Shown here piece after piece: positions 31,743 to 40,802 of a stretch of DNA of 64,000 nt; positions within the stretch are counted from its first letter, which is position 1, and each line of letters starts with the position of its first letter. The DNA is from an endosymbiont 'TC1' of Trimyema compressum. Lineage in GTDB: Bacteria; Bacillota; TC1. The stretch lies in NCBI RefSeq assembly GCF_001584725.1, contig NZ_CP014606.1:682001-746000 (forward strand), read 5' to 3'. A program made the translations under genes and the position numbers. The notes beneath the pieces are model-generated. The model worked only from the letters and a program-made list of their open reading frames with translations. It was not told the origin of the DNA and did not search any database.

Positions 31743-33627
31743 AATGTATAGAAAGCAGCTGCTAGTAGCTGTTACTTTAATATGTTTTTTTGCAGCTGCT
31801 CTTACGGGTAGCTGCCTTTTTGCTAGTAGTACTAATAATACAGGTAATTATAGAGTCACTAATTATGATGTAAATATAAATATAACGGATGAGAATTTTT
31901 ACGAAGTACAAGAAAGTATCTTTGTTAATTTCCCAGTACCAAAACATGGAATTTTTAAATTTATACCTTATCGTTTTTCAGAAAACAGAAATGTATTTCC
32001 AAGAATCGAGAATATTAATGTTCTCGATTATCCTTTTGATGTATCTACAGACAGTAGTGAGGGGACATCAGTCAAAGTACTTAAAATTGGAGATGCAGAT
32101 AAGGAATTAACAGGTAATTATGTTTATAAGATAAACTTTGATTATAAAGTTGGTAAAATACCTGGAAATCAGCAATTTATTTATTACAATATTATGGGTA
32201 ATATGTCTACTAATATAGATAAAGGAAGAATTAGAATTCAATTACCTAAAGCCATTGACGATAGTAAAATACAATTTTTCCAAGGTGCTATTGGTTCTAA
32301 AACAGCGTTTACTAATTTTGGTTATGATGATGTTAATAAGGCTATTGTAGCAGATGTAGTAAAACCTATAGGGCCTAATGAGTTTTTAACAGTCTTTATT
32401 CCTGTGCCTGATGACTATTTTTCAGCAGCCGCTATACTGTCATCTACCTATGATGCTTTTTTACCAGGCTATTTAGTTGCTTCAATTGTGGTGTTAATCG
32501 TTATTTTGTTATTATGGTTCTTCTTTGGCAGAAGCCATAAAATTGTATCCGTTGTAGAATTTTATCCACCTGAAGGCTTATCTCCAATTGCTGTGGATAA
32601 GTATTTGAGAGAAACGGATTTAGATGTGGTAACACCTGACAAAGTAAAAAAATGTAGTAGTTTGTTTTATTACTTAGCAAATAAAGGTTATCTGAATATT
32701 TCTTTTGAAGATAAGGATAACTTTATTTTAAAGAAAACCAATAAATCCTTAGGAGAAGAAGCAGATCACATTATTTACTTTTATAATAGTATCTTCAAAG
32801 AAAAAGATGAAGTGGCTAAGGCAGATATTGAAAAAGATTATTATGAAATTGCAAGCAATACTATTTCCATGCTTCCTGCATGTAAAGTTGTTGAAGGTAA
32901 GAGCAAAGGCTTTATGGTCCTAGGCTTTATTTTGGCTTGTATTCCTGTGATTCCTATTATTATAGGTCTGGCAGATAAAACACCTGTAGGCATGTTTGTA
33001 AGCATTGTTATATATTTAGCTACATTGATTATTCTTTCCATTAGCGGTAATATTCTTGAAAAAAGTATTTCTGGTATTGGTAGAGGTAAAGGAGGTTCAT
33101 TTATTGTTACTATCGTGACAATTATAGGCGGTAGCCTAATTTTAATGCTTGTGACGGGTGTGGTTTCTTTAGTTGTGCTATATTTACTTTTTGGTTTTTC
33201 TTTCCTCTGGAGTTTTTTCATCATAAAAAGGAATGCTGACCAAGCCATGTTAATGGGCCGCTTAAAAGGATTTAGAACTTTTATTGATAAAGCAAAAAAA
33301 GATGAGCTGGAAAAGCTCATTAATGAATCACCTATGTATTTTTATGATATTCTACCTTATGCTCATGTTTTTGGGGTAACTAAGGTTTGGATTGATAAAT
33401 TTAAAGATATTGATGTTGTTCAGCCTGATTGGTATCAAGGTAACAGCGGTGTGCCATTTACCTATCTCTGGATATATGGTGGTTTAATGAACAGTATGAA
33501 TAGTGCTGTTGATACAGGTATTCGATCTAGTAGTATTGGTCAGTTTAATTCTGCTGGTGGTGGCACTGGTGGTGGAGGGGGATTCTCCGGTGGCGGATTT
33601 GGCGGTGGTGGAGGGGGTTCTTGGTAA
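31735..33627 (+). CDS. DUF2207 predicted membrane protein with Gly-rich tail
   Basis: 630 residues from ATG 31735, which overlaps the lemA stop; GGAGGT lies 8 bases upstream. An N-terminal signal or anchor (about 8-27) precedes an extracytoplasmic beta-rich domain (YDVNINITDENFYEVQESIF), a membrane segment near 240-262, a cytoplasmic part (KYLRETDLDVVTPDKVKKCS), a pair of helices near 400-480, and a C-terminal tail of almost only Gly, Phe, Ser and Trp. This is the standard LemA partner. Function unknown. Confidence 0.9.
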   Translation: MIKMYRKQLLVAVTLICFFAAALTGSCLFASSTNNTGNYRVTNYDVNINITDENFYEVQESIFVNFPVPKHGIFKFIPYRFSENRNVFPRIENINVLDYPFDVSTDSSEGTSVKVLKIGDADKELTGNYVYKINFDYKVGKIPGNQQFIYYNIMGNMSTNIDKGRIRIQLPKAIDDSKIQFFQGAIGSKTAFTNFGYDDVNKAIVADVVKPIGPNEFLTVFIPVPDDYFSAAAILSSTYDAFLPGYLVASIVVLIVILLLWFFFGRSHKIVSVVEFYPPEGLSPIAVDKYLRETDLDVVTPDKVKKCSSLFYYLANKGYLNISFEDKDNFILKKTNKSLGEEADHIIYFYNSIFKEKDEVAKADIEKDYYEIASNTISMLPACKVVEGKSKGFMVLGFILACIPVIPIIIGLADKTPVGMFVSIVIYLATLIILSISGNILEKSISGIGRGKGGSFIVTIVTIIGGSLILMLVTGVVSLVVLYLLFGFSFLWSFFIIKRNADQAMLMGRLKGFRTFIDKAKKDELEKLINESPMYFYDILPYAHVFGVTKVWIDKFKDIDVVQPDWYQGNSGVPFTYLWIYGGLMNSMNSAVDTGIRSSSIGQFNSAGGGTGGGGGFSGGGFGGGGGGSW

Positions 33628-33634
33628 CCCCCTC

Positions 33635-33868
33635 CTAAAACGGTTTTTGTTTAGTGATTTTATGAATTTCCCCATAGGCAACCGGATGTTTCTTTAAAGC
33701 ATCTTCAAGGGTTTTTGAATCTTTTTCATCAAGTCTTGCAGCAATGCCACATGATGTACTAATTTCTCTAGGTACAGGTACTATTCTAAAAGGGAATCGT
33801 CCTTTAAATGTATTTTCAAAAGTTAGTGCATCATGTGTTGAGGAAAATGTAATGTAAATATAGGTCAT
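33635..33868 (-). CDS. DUF3343 protein (putative Se/S carrier-like)
   Basis: 77 residues. The start at 33868 is chosen because GAAAGGA lies 8 bases upstream; an in-frame ATG at 33892 has no such site. The sequence (YITFSSTHDALTFENTFKGR ... PVPREISTSCGIAARLD) fits DUF3343. These small proteins are often next to selenium-related or EF2568-type aminotransferase genes, and such a gene starts 55 bases away on the other strand. The single Cys in SCGIA is family-typical. A TATAAT box at about 33895-33900 (minus strand) may drive it. Confidence 0.8.
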   Translation of the reverse strand: MTYIYITFSSTHDALTFENTFKGRFPFRIVPVPREISTSCGIAARLDEKDSKTLEDALKKHPVAYGEIHKITKQKPF

Positions 33869-33923
33869 TAGTATCATCCTTTCATAAGTCATTAATTATA
33901 TTATAAACCATAAGGAGAATTAA

Positions 33924-35066
33924 ATGGAAGTTTATTTAGATTATGGGGCAACAAGTTATAAAAAGCCAGCAGTGGTTTTTGAAGCTATGTCATCTTTTTT
34001 TAATAACAATAATACTAATCCTGGCAGAGGAGGATACCAGTTAGCTGTTGAAGCAGGTCAATGTGTTTTTCAAGCCAGAGCCAATATTCTGAAATTTTTT
34101 AATGGCAGTTTGGAAGACCAAGTTATTTTTACAAAAAATGTAACGGAAGCTCTTAATATTGTAATAAAGGGATTAGCTAATAAAAGTGATCATTTTTTAA
34201 TTTCATCTATTGAGCATAACAGTGTCTATAGAACTATTGATTATTTAGCACAAATCGGTTTAATTACCTATGACATTGTAGCAGTATTGCCATCAGGTGA
34301 GTTTTCTTTTGAGAGTTTGGAAAATAAAAAGAGAAATAATACAAAGGCTTTTATTTTAAATCACGCCTCTAATGTTTCAGGTCACATTATGCCAATTAAT
34401 GATATTGGCAAATATTGCCGAGAAAATAATATTCTTTTAGTTGTTGATGGTGCTCAAAGTGCAGGTATATTGCCTGTTGATTTTCAAAATCAACCAATGG
34501 ATGTTTTTTGTTTTACTGGACATAAACATTTAATGGGACCTATGGGAACCGGTGGTTTTTTAATTAAAAAATCATTAGGTGAGTCCATACCACCCCTCAT
34601 TCACGGAGGAACAGGTAGTTTATCAGAAAATGCTCTAATGCCTGGATTTTTACCTGATCATTTTGAAGCTGGTACTGTCAATGCAGTTGGGATAGCTGGG
34701 TTGGGTGCGGCTGTTGAGTATCTTCTTGAGAAAAGTATTCTACAACTGGAAGGAAAAGAAAAGGACCTTCATAACAGATTATATAAAGGTCTTTTAGATA
34801 GTGTTCCTAATATTCATTTTTATGGTAATATGGCTGTTCCTAAAATTGGGGTCATGTCTTTTAATATTGAAAATGTCGATAATGGTGAGTTTGCTGATTA
34901 TCTTGATGAATATTTTCAAATAATGGCTAGAAGTGGCTTACATTGTTCTCCTTTAGCCCATGAGACATTTTCAGATTTAAGAGGAAGTATTCGCTTTTCA
35001 GTGGGACATTATACTACTGATGAAGAAGTTGATTATGTTTTAAACTGTTTTGATAGTTTATTCTAA
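33924..35066 (+). CDS. Class V aminotransferase, EF2568-type cysteine desulfurase family
   Basis: 380 residues with AAGGAG before ATG 33924. The PLP fold is clear: YLDYGATSYKKPAVVFEAM, PGRGGYQLA, ISSIEHNSVYR, the PLP lysine in FTGHKHLMGPMGTGGF, and a probable active-site Cys in RSGLHCSPLAHET. It best fits the family linked to selenium-dependent molybdenum hydroxylase maturation (named after Enterococcus EF2568), which usually sits near selD, yqeB/yqeC and DUF3343. Only DUF3343 is here. It is distinct from IscS at 26.5 kb. Its end overlaps the deoC relic. Confidence 0.85.
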   Translation: MEVYLDYGATSYKKPAVVFEAMSSFFNNNNTNPGRGGYQLAVEAGQCVFQARANILKFFNGSLEDQVIFTKNVTEALNIVIKGLANKSDHFLISSIEHNSVYRTIDYLAQIGLITYDIVAVLPSGEFSFESLENKKRNNTKAFILNHASNVSGHIMPINDIGKYCRENNILLVVDGAQSAGILPVDFQNQPMDVFCFTGHKHLMGPMGTGGFLIKKSLGESIPPLIHGGTGSLSENALMPGFLPDHFEAGTVNAVGIAGLGAAVEYLLEKSILQLEGKEKDLHNRLYKGLLDSVPNIHFYGNMAVPKIGVMSFNIENVDNGEFADYLDEYFQIMARSGLHCSPLAHETFSDLRGSIRFSVGHYTTDEEVDYVLNCFDSLF

Positions 35067-35714
35067 ACCAGCTAATATTTGGATACCGTTACTAGTGCCT
35101 ATTCTAGACACGCCTTTTTCAATATAGGCGCTAAAGCGTCAATTGTCGTTCTAATGCCGCCAGAGGCTTTTATTTTAGTTTTAGGTGCTCCAGCTTTTAT
35201 TAAGTCAATATTTTCTAAGGTTGCGCCTCTCTTTGGCCAAACCCACTAGATTTTTTAATAAAATCCGCACCTCCAGTTGCTGCTAATTTTGAAGCAATTG
35301 TAATTTCCTTAGAGGTTAAAAGACTGGTTTAAATAATAACTTTTAATGGAATAGACTGACAAACTTTTTTGATACTTTCAATTTCTTCTTGGTAAGCAAT
35401 GAAATTTCTATTTTTAAGGTGAGGTATATTGGCGACTATATCGATTTCTTCAGCGCCATCAGTGAGGCACTGATAGGTTTCTACTGCTTTTGATTTAAGG
35501 TTTTTATAGCCTAGGGGAAATGCTACAACGGTTATTGTTTTTACGGGTATATTCTTTAGCATCTCACGTCCCTTAGAAACATACATTGGTGGAATGCAAA
35601 TACTAAAAAAATTATTTTCAATACTTTCTCCTATGAGTTTCTCTAAATCGAGAATAGTCATATTTTGTTTTAAACAAGTGTGATCAATATAGCTGGCAAG
35701 TGTTTTTTATCCAT
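35058..35714 (-). pseudogene. deoC: Deoxyribose-phosphate aldolase, inactivated
   Basis: Minus-strand pieces read as DeoC: SYIDHTCLKQNMT, then FFSICIPPMYVSKGREML, TITVVAFPLGYKNLKSKAVE, GADFIKKSSGF near the Schiff-base Lys, and RIGTSNGIQILAGL at the end. Lesions: one A short in an A6 run just after the start ATG; TAA at 35331-35329 where KVIIET has Glu; and a further shift near 35235 (GAGAGG). It would have cleaved deoxyribose-5-phosphate in nucleoside salvage. It is convergent with, and overlaps, the aminotransferase gene. Confidence 0.9.
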
Positions 35715-35740
35715 GAGAGACTCCTTAAGTTTTTTTATTT

Positions 35741-35749
35741 ATTATATCA
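35741..35749 (-). promoter_or_regulatory. Extended -10 promoter upstream of the deoC relic
   Basis: On the minus strand TGATATAAT, an extended -10, about 27 bases upstream of the deoC ATG with AAGGAG between. The promoter and ribosome site persist although the gene is broken. Confidence 0.5.
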
Positions 35750-35772
35750 TAGTAAATCATAAGAGGCGAAAT

Positions 35773-36486
35773 ATGTTAGGTACATTAATTAATGTTGGTG
35801 CTATTTTTGTTGGTGGTACACTGGGGCTTTTATTTAGAAAAAAAACGCCAGCAGCAATTGGAGATAGAATTATGCAAGGTTTTGGTATTTTCACATTGGT
35901 AATTGGAATCAGTGGCGCTATTGTAGGTGAAAACCATTTACTCTATCTGTTTTCAATTATTCTAGGTGCTATTATTGGTGAAAGTTTAAAATTAGAAAAA
36001 AGTTAGAAAAATTTACGCATTTTCTAGAGTGTAAGTTTACTAAAGACAATAAAGATAATGATAACTTTAAAGAAGGTTTTATTACGACAACTATGATTTT
36101 CTGTGTGGGTTCTATGTCTATTATTGGACCAATTAAGGCTGTTTTTGAAAATGACTTAAGTCTATTAATGATTTAAAGCATCATTAGATGGTGTTACTGC
36201 TTTTATTTTTGCTTCTGCATTTGGTTTCAATGTATTGTTATCAGGAATAAGCGTTTTGGTTTATCAAGGCTTAGTTACTTTAGGAGCATTTTTGTTAGTG
36301 GATATACTAAGTCCTGAAACTATTAGCGCTATTTCAGTAATGGGAAGCATACTCATTATTGGACTGGGTATTAATTTGTTGAAAATTAAGAAGCTTAATA
36401 TTGTTAATTTATTGCCTGCAATGTTTATTCCTATATTATATGAACCTATTCAAAGTTTAATAGGCACTCTTAAAAACTATTTTTAA
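35773..36486 (+). pseudogene. DUF554 membrane protein, two frameshifts
   Basis: The start ATG 35773 (MLGTLINVGAIFVGGTLGLL) is typical of DUF554, a membrane protein of about 230 residues sometimes linked to two-component control of transport. The frame breaks at an A6 run near 36000 (one A short: KKLEKFTHF follows) and again near 36172, where an extra T turns MIKASLDG into MI-stop. The last part, FGFNVLLSGISVLVYQGLVT to the stop at 36486, is intact. Two lesions suggest a true but young pseudogene. Confidence 0.85.
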
Positions 36487-36499
36487 AGGAGAGAAAAAT

Positions 36500-38683
36500 T
36501 TGTTAGCACAAATATTGCCAAGTCTTGAAGTTAGAAGTCTAAATCGACTATTTACCTATAGAGTACCTGAGCATTTAGAAAAATCCATAACGTTAGGATC
36601 TTGTGTAACTGTTCCTTTTGGCAATGGTGATAGAAAAATAGAAGGATACGTTTTATCTCTTGAAGGTGAAGCAATTAATGAAGATATTAAAGATATTATT
36701 GAGATTAAAGAAAATAAAGTTTTTCCTGATGAGAAGATGTTGCTATTGGCAAAAAAAATCAGAGATTATTATTTTATTCCCTATGCAAGCGCATTAAAGT
36801 TAATGTTTCTAACAGTAGGGGATTACAAGGAATCTTTTGAGGTTTTAACAGCAACCATAACAGAAAAAGGTTGCTTCAGTATTGAATCAATGAGAAAATC
36901 TAAGAAAAAAATTTTTTTAGAAAGTCTTTTAACTGGACCTATTTTATTGAAAGAGGTTTTAGGTAGTTCAATTAGTTTATCTATTTTAAGAGTTTTATTA
37001 AAGGATGGTTTAATTGAGTTATATAAAAGAGAAGAAGATAAGCATGTCCATCTCCATGAGTTAAATAAGGAACAGCAGGCATGTTATAATATAATTGAAA
37101 AGAATATTAGTGAAGGTAAAGCAGAAAAATATTTACTTTTCGGTGTAACTGGCAGTGGCAAAACTGAAGTTTATTTCCATTGCATTAAAAAGGCTTTAGA
37201 TAAAGGTCAACAGGTTTTAGTTATGCTTCCAGAAATTAATTTAACAGAACAAATGATTGATCGTTTTGAAAAAGCTTTTCCTAAAAATGTAGTAAAGTGG
37301 CATAGCCAAATGTCTTTTGGTGAGAAGAAAAAAAATATTGAAGCTTTAAAGCATAAAGAAAAAAATATTCTCATTGGACCAAGGTCAGCTGTATTTGTAC
37401 CAATGGAAAACTTAGGGTTAGTCATTGTGGATGAAGAGCATGATAATAGTTACTATCAAAATACAATGCCCATTTATCATGGTAAAACAGTTGCTTTAAT
37501 GAGAAGTGAAATTGAAAAAGCCACGGTTATATTAGGTAGCGGGACCCCTTCAGTTGAAAGTATGTTTATGGTTAAAGAAAAAGAACTGATTGGTCTTGCT
37601 TTAAAAAAGAAATTTTATAGCCAAGAAAATCCAGAAGTTGAAACTATAGATATGGCTGCAGAGTTAAAGCTCGGTAATTATTCTATTCTTAGTGAGAAAC
37701 TAAGAAAAGCAATAACTAAGACTGTAGAAAATGGTAAGCAAGTGCTTCTGTTTTTAAATAGAAGGGGTTACTATAATTTTTTATTATGTAGAGATTGTGG
37801 CTTTGTGATGAAATGCGATTCATGTGATTTAGCCATGTCTTATCATCGAGAGAAAAAGAAAATGGTTTGTCACTATTGTGGCAAGGAAAAGGAAGTTTTA
37901 AAAGTCTGTCCAGAATGCCAATCCCAAAGAATTAGAGGTATTGGTTTGGGAACGGAACAGGTTTTACAATTAATAAAGGAGTCTTATTCTGACTATACTG
38001 TAGCTCGATTAGATGGGGATTTAAAAGGTGGCAAAAATAGGAAACACTATATAATTGAGTCTTTTAAAAAAGGAGAAATTGATATTTTAGTTGGTACCCA
38101 GCTTATAGCAAAAGGCATTGATTTTCCTAATGTAACTCTCATTGGGATTTTACTTGGTGATTTATCCTTAAACTTTCCTGACTATAGGGCGAGAGAGTGG
38201 ACTTTTCAGTTACTGCTTCAGGTCATTGGTAGGACAGGAAGAAGATATGAAAAAGGCGAAGTTTTGTTACAAAGTTATCGACCTTTTGATATAATATTTA
38301 AGAAGATAGAAAATTTTGATTTCAAAGGTTTTTATAACAGTGAGCTAGCTTTTAGAGAAGCCTATAGATATCCACCTTTCGGCGAAATTTTTCGCATTCA
38401 AATTTTGGGTATAGATGAGACTAAAGTCATTCAAAAAGCTTGGGCAATTTATGATGAAATTAAAGGAGATTTTTTTTCAGAAGAATTATTTTTACCTAAG
38501 GCTAATAGCATTAAGAAAATAAGGGATCAATTCGGTTGGCAAATACTGTTTAAAATTCCTAAAGGAAACAAAAGATTAACTGAAGTTGAAGTTTATTTTA
38601 AAAGCTATCTAGATAAGATATATTTAAATCAGAGTAGGCAGTTGTTGATTTATATGGAACGAAATCCCAATGGACTGCTTTAA
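36500..38683 (+). CDS. priA: Primosomal helicase PriA
   Basis: 727 residues from TTG 36500 (AAAGGAGAG upstream). It restarts stalled forks by loading DnaB. Walker A is GVTGSGKTEVYFH near residue 215, the DEEH box VIVDEEHDNSYYQ, the zinc cysteines CRDCGFVMKCDSC ... CHYCGKEKEVLKVCPEC, and helicase motifs GTQLIAKGIDFPNVTL and QVIGRTGR (usual homologues: QVAGRAGR). The gene leads priA-def-fmt, the conserved Firmicutes order, but has moved away from rpoZ and the CoaBC-like gene. Intact. Confidence 0.96.
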   Translation: MLAQILPSLEVRSLNRLFTYRVPEHLEKSITLGSCVTVPFGNGDRKIEGYVLSLEGEAINEDIKDIIEIKENKVFPDEKMLLLAKKIRDYYFIPYASALKLMFLTVGDYKESFEVLTATITEKGCFSIESMRKSKKKIFLESLLTGPILLKEVLGSSISLSILRVLLKDGLIELYKREEDKHVHLHELNKEQQACYNIIEKNISEGKAEKYLLFGVTGSGKTEVYFHCIKKALDKGQQVLVMLPEINLTEQMIDRFEKAFPKNVVKWHSQMSFGEKKKNIEALKHKEKNILIGPRSAVFVPMENLGLVIVDEEHDNSYYQNTMPIYHGKTVALMRSEIEKATVILGSGTPSVESMFMVKEKELIGLALKKKFYSQENPEVETIDMAAELKLGNYSILSEKLRKAITKTVENGKQVLLFLNRRGYYNFLLCRDCGFVMKCDSCDLAMSYHREKKKMVCHYCGKEKEVLKVCPECQSQRIRGIGLGTEQVLQLIKESYSDYTVARLDGDLKGGKNRKHYIIESFKKGEIDILVGTQLIAKGIDFPNVTLIGILLGDLSLNFPDYRAREWTFQLLLQVIGRTGRRYEKGEVLLQSYRPFDIIFKKIENFDFKGFYNSELAFREAYRYPPFGEIFRIQILGIDETKVIQKAWAIYDEIKGDFFSEELFLPKANSIKKIRDQFGWQILFKIPKGNKRLTEVEVYFKSYLDKIYLNQSRQLLIYMERNPNGLL

Positions 38684-38693
38684 GGAGGTAATA

Positions 38694-39146
38694 ATGGCAA
38701 TTTATCAAGTATTAAGAATTGGGGATCCTTTTTTAAAGGAAACGGCTAAAGAGGTAACTAAATTTGATGAAAGAATGAATAAGTTGATTAATAATATGAA
38801 GGATACAATGAGAGCACATTATGGTGTAGGATTAGCGGCACCGCAGATTGGTATTTCCAAAAGAGTAATCATTGTTGATGATGGAAATGGACTAATTGAA
38901 GTAATTAATCCAGAAATAGTTAAATGCGATGGTGAAGCAGTTGGTGAAGAAGGTTGTCTAAGTGTTCCTGATAGAATGGGTCAGGTTAAGCGTTTTACAT
39001 CAGTTACTGTTAGGGGATTTGATATTAATGGCAATTCTATTACAATTGAAGCTGAAGATTTATTAGCACGAATTCTGCAACATGAAATTGATCATTTAAA
39101 TGGCATTTTATTTATTGAAAAAGCAACAGATATTGAGGCCATATAA
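38694..39146 (+). CDS. def: Peptide deformylase
   Basis: 150 residues from ATG 38694, with AAGGAGGT just upstream. It removes N-formyl from new proteins. All three metal-site motifs are present: GVGLAAPQIG, EEGCLSVPD (Cys ligand) and QHEIDHLNG (two His ligands and Glu). The stop overlaps the fmt start, a conserved pairing of deformylase and formyltransferase. Confidence 0.97.
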   Translation: MAIYQVLRIGDPFLKETAKEVTKFDERMNKLINNMKDTMRAHYGVGLAAPQIGISKRVIIVDDGNGLIEVINPEIVKCDGEAVGEEGCLSVPDRMGQVKRFTSVTVRGFDINGNSITIEAEDLLARILQHEIDHLNGILFIEKATDIEAI

Positions 39147-40087
39147 TGGGGATAATTTTTTTAGGAACCAGTGAATTTGCTGTAGAACCCTTAAGACAGC
39201 TTGTAGCAAATGGTATGGCTGTTGACTGTGTTGTTACTCAGCCAGATAGAAAAAGAGATAGAGGTAAAAAAATCAAGGGGACACCAGTCAAAGAAGTAGC
39301 TCTGGAATTAGGTTTAACTGTATATCAACCAGAAAATGTGAATACTGCTGAATCTGTTGATTTTTTAAAGAAATTTAATGCTGATTTTTTAGTTGTAATT
39401 GCTTATGGACAACTATTATCAGAACAGTTATTAGCAATTCCTAGTATTGTTCCATTAAATGTTCATGGCTCATTATTACCTAAGTACAGGGGAGCTGCTC
39501 CTATAGAGCGAGCAGTTATGGCTGGAGAAAGGGTAACTGGCGTTACTTTAATAAAGGTGGTTAAAGCCTTAGATGCTGGGGAAATGTATTTGAAAAGAGA
39601 AATGGAAATTTCTGATACTATGACTAGCGGTGACGTGGAATCAAAATTAAAAGTACTAGGGGCTCAAATATTAATTGAGGGTATTCAAGCTTTGCAAAAT
39701 GGTGAACTAACAGGCATAGCTCAGAATAGTGAGGACGCTACTTATGCACATAAAATAACTAAAGAGGATCGTTATATTGCTTTTAATTCACAGGGCAAAG
39801 ATATTATTAACTTAGTAAGAGGTTTGCAGCCGAGAACCTTTGCACTTGCTTTTTATAAAGGGGAACCTCTAGGCATTTGCAAAGCAGTTTATGAGCCTAT
39901 TGACTTGATAGGTGAAATGGGTGAAATAATAAAAATTGACAAAAAAAAAGGTATTCTAGTACAATGTAAAGTAGGAGGTATTTTTATTACCAAATTAAAA
40001 CCTTCTGGTAAAAAAGTAATGTATTTTAAAGCCTATTTAAATGGCAATCCATTAAATATAGGTGAAAAATTAGAATCGAGTAAATAA
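39146..40087 (+). CDS. fmt: Methionyl-tRNA formyltransferase
   Basis: 313 residues, starting within the def stop (TAATG). The N-terminal domain has IIFLGTSEFAVEPLRQL, the folate-binding and catalytic stretch NVHGSLLPKYRGAAPIERAV, and DAGEMYL. The C-terminal OB-like domain follows (LQPRTFALAFYKGEPLGI). It formylates Met-tRNAi using 10-formyl-THF. Intact. Confidence 0.97.
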   Translation: MGIIFLGTSEFAVEPLRQLVANGMAVDCVVTQPDRKRDRGKKIKGTPVKEVALELGLTVYQPENVNTAESVDFLKKFNADFLVVIAYGQLLSEQLLAIPSIVPLNVHGSLLPKYRGAAPIERAVMAGERVTGVTLIKVVKALDAGEMYLKREMEISDTMTSGDVESKLKVLGAQILIEGIQALQNGELTGIAQNSEDATYAHKITKEDRYIAFNSQGKDIINLVRGLQPRTFALAFYKGEPLGICKAVYEPIDLIGEMGEIIKIDKKKGILVQCKVGGIFITKLKPSGKKVMYFKAYLNGNPLNIGEKLESSK

Positions 40088-40100
40088 GGAGTGACTAACT

Positions 40101-40799
40101 ATGTTATGGTGGTTTGGAGGATGGACGATACCTTTGTTTATAGCATTTATTGCAGTTATGGTACTTTCAATATATGCTCAAATAAAAGTAAGTAGTACTT
40201 ACAAAAGGTATTTAGCAATACCCAATAGAAAAGGAATTACTGGCTATGAAATGGCTGAAGATTTAAAAAGAGAATTTCAAATGGACGATTTGTCTATAGA
40301 AAGAATTAATGGTGAATTAACGGATCACTATGATCCACGTAATAAAAAACTTGCTTTAAGTGCAAATGTAGCTGATAAAGCAAGTATTGCATCGGTAGCA
40401 ATTGCTGCTCATGAAATGGGGCATGCGAGACAGCATGCTGAAAAGAATCTATTGCTAAGATTTAGAGATGCTACATTTCCAGTCTTAAAGTTTAGTTCTC
40501 AGGCAGCAATTCCATTGCTGATTTTTGGTTTTATTGTAAGTAATAGCAATATTGTGTTAGCAGGAATTATTTTATATAGTGTTATTGCCATATTTCAAGT
40601 TATTACAGCGCCTATTGAATTAAATGCATCTAGAAGAGCCTTGGTGATGTTAAAAGGGAGTTCCTATTTATCAGAGGAAGAGCTTAAAGGCGCTAAAAAA
40701 GTGCTGTCAGCAGCAGCCTTAACTTATATTGCAGCTATGGCAGCTGTTCTTGTACAATTACTGCGTTTTATTTTTATTTTCTTAGGATCACGTGATTAA
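40101..40799 (+). CDS. Zinc metallopeptidase, YugP family
   Basis: 232 residues. Zinc site HEMGH in AIAAHEMGHARQH, an N-terminal membrane segment (about 5-27) and two or three further hydrophobic helices (145-185 and 205-228). The family (YugP/DUF-type neutral metallopeptidase) regularly lies between fmt and rsmB or rlmN in clostridia. The natural substrate is unknown. An AAGGAGTG site precedes ATG 40101. Intact. rsmB, usually next, is absent. Confidence 0.9.
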   Translation: MLWWFGGWTIPLFIAFIAVMVLSIYAQIKVSSTYKRYLAIPNRKGITGYEMAEDLKREFQMDDLSIERINGELTDHYDPRNKKLALSANVADKASIASVAIAAHEMGHARQHAEKNLLLRFRDATFPVLKFSSQAAIPLLIFGFIVSNSNIVLAGIILYSVIAIFQVITAPIELNASRRALVMLKGSSYLSEEELKGAKKVLSAAALTYIAAMAAVLVQLLRFIFIFLGSRD

Positions 40800-40802
40800 A
40801 GG

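Noticed and set aside
32841-33320. 159-codon minus-strand frame inside the DUF2207 gene
   Set aside because: The plus-strand gene has a clear family and start; the reverse frame has no recognisable domain or signal.
33503-33697. Plus-strand frame across the end of the DUF2207 gene
   Set aside because: It is the alternative frame of the Gly codon-rich tail and gives a Val/Leu-rich artefact.
14990-35331. TAA recoded as glutamate
   Set aside because: Many intact genes (pheS neighbours, iscU-side genes, pncB, ackA) end normally at TAA, and the affected genes also carry frameshifts. Nonsense mutation in pseudogenes is simpler.
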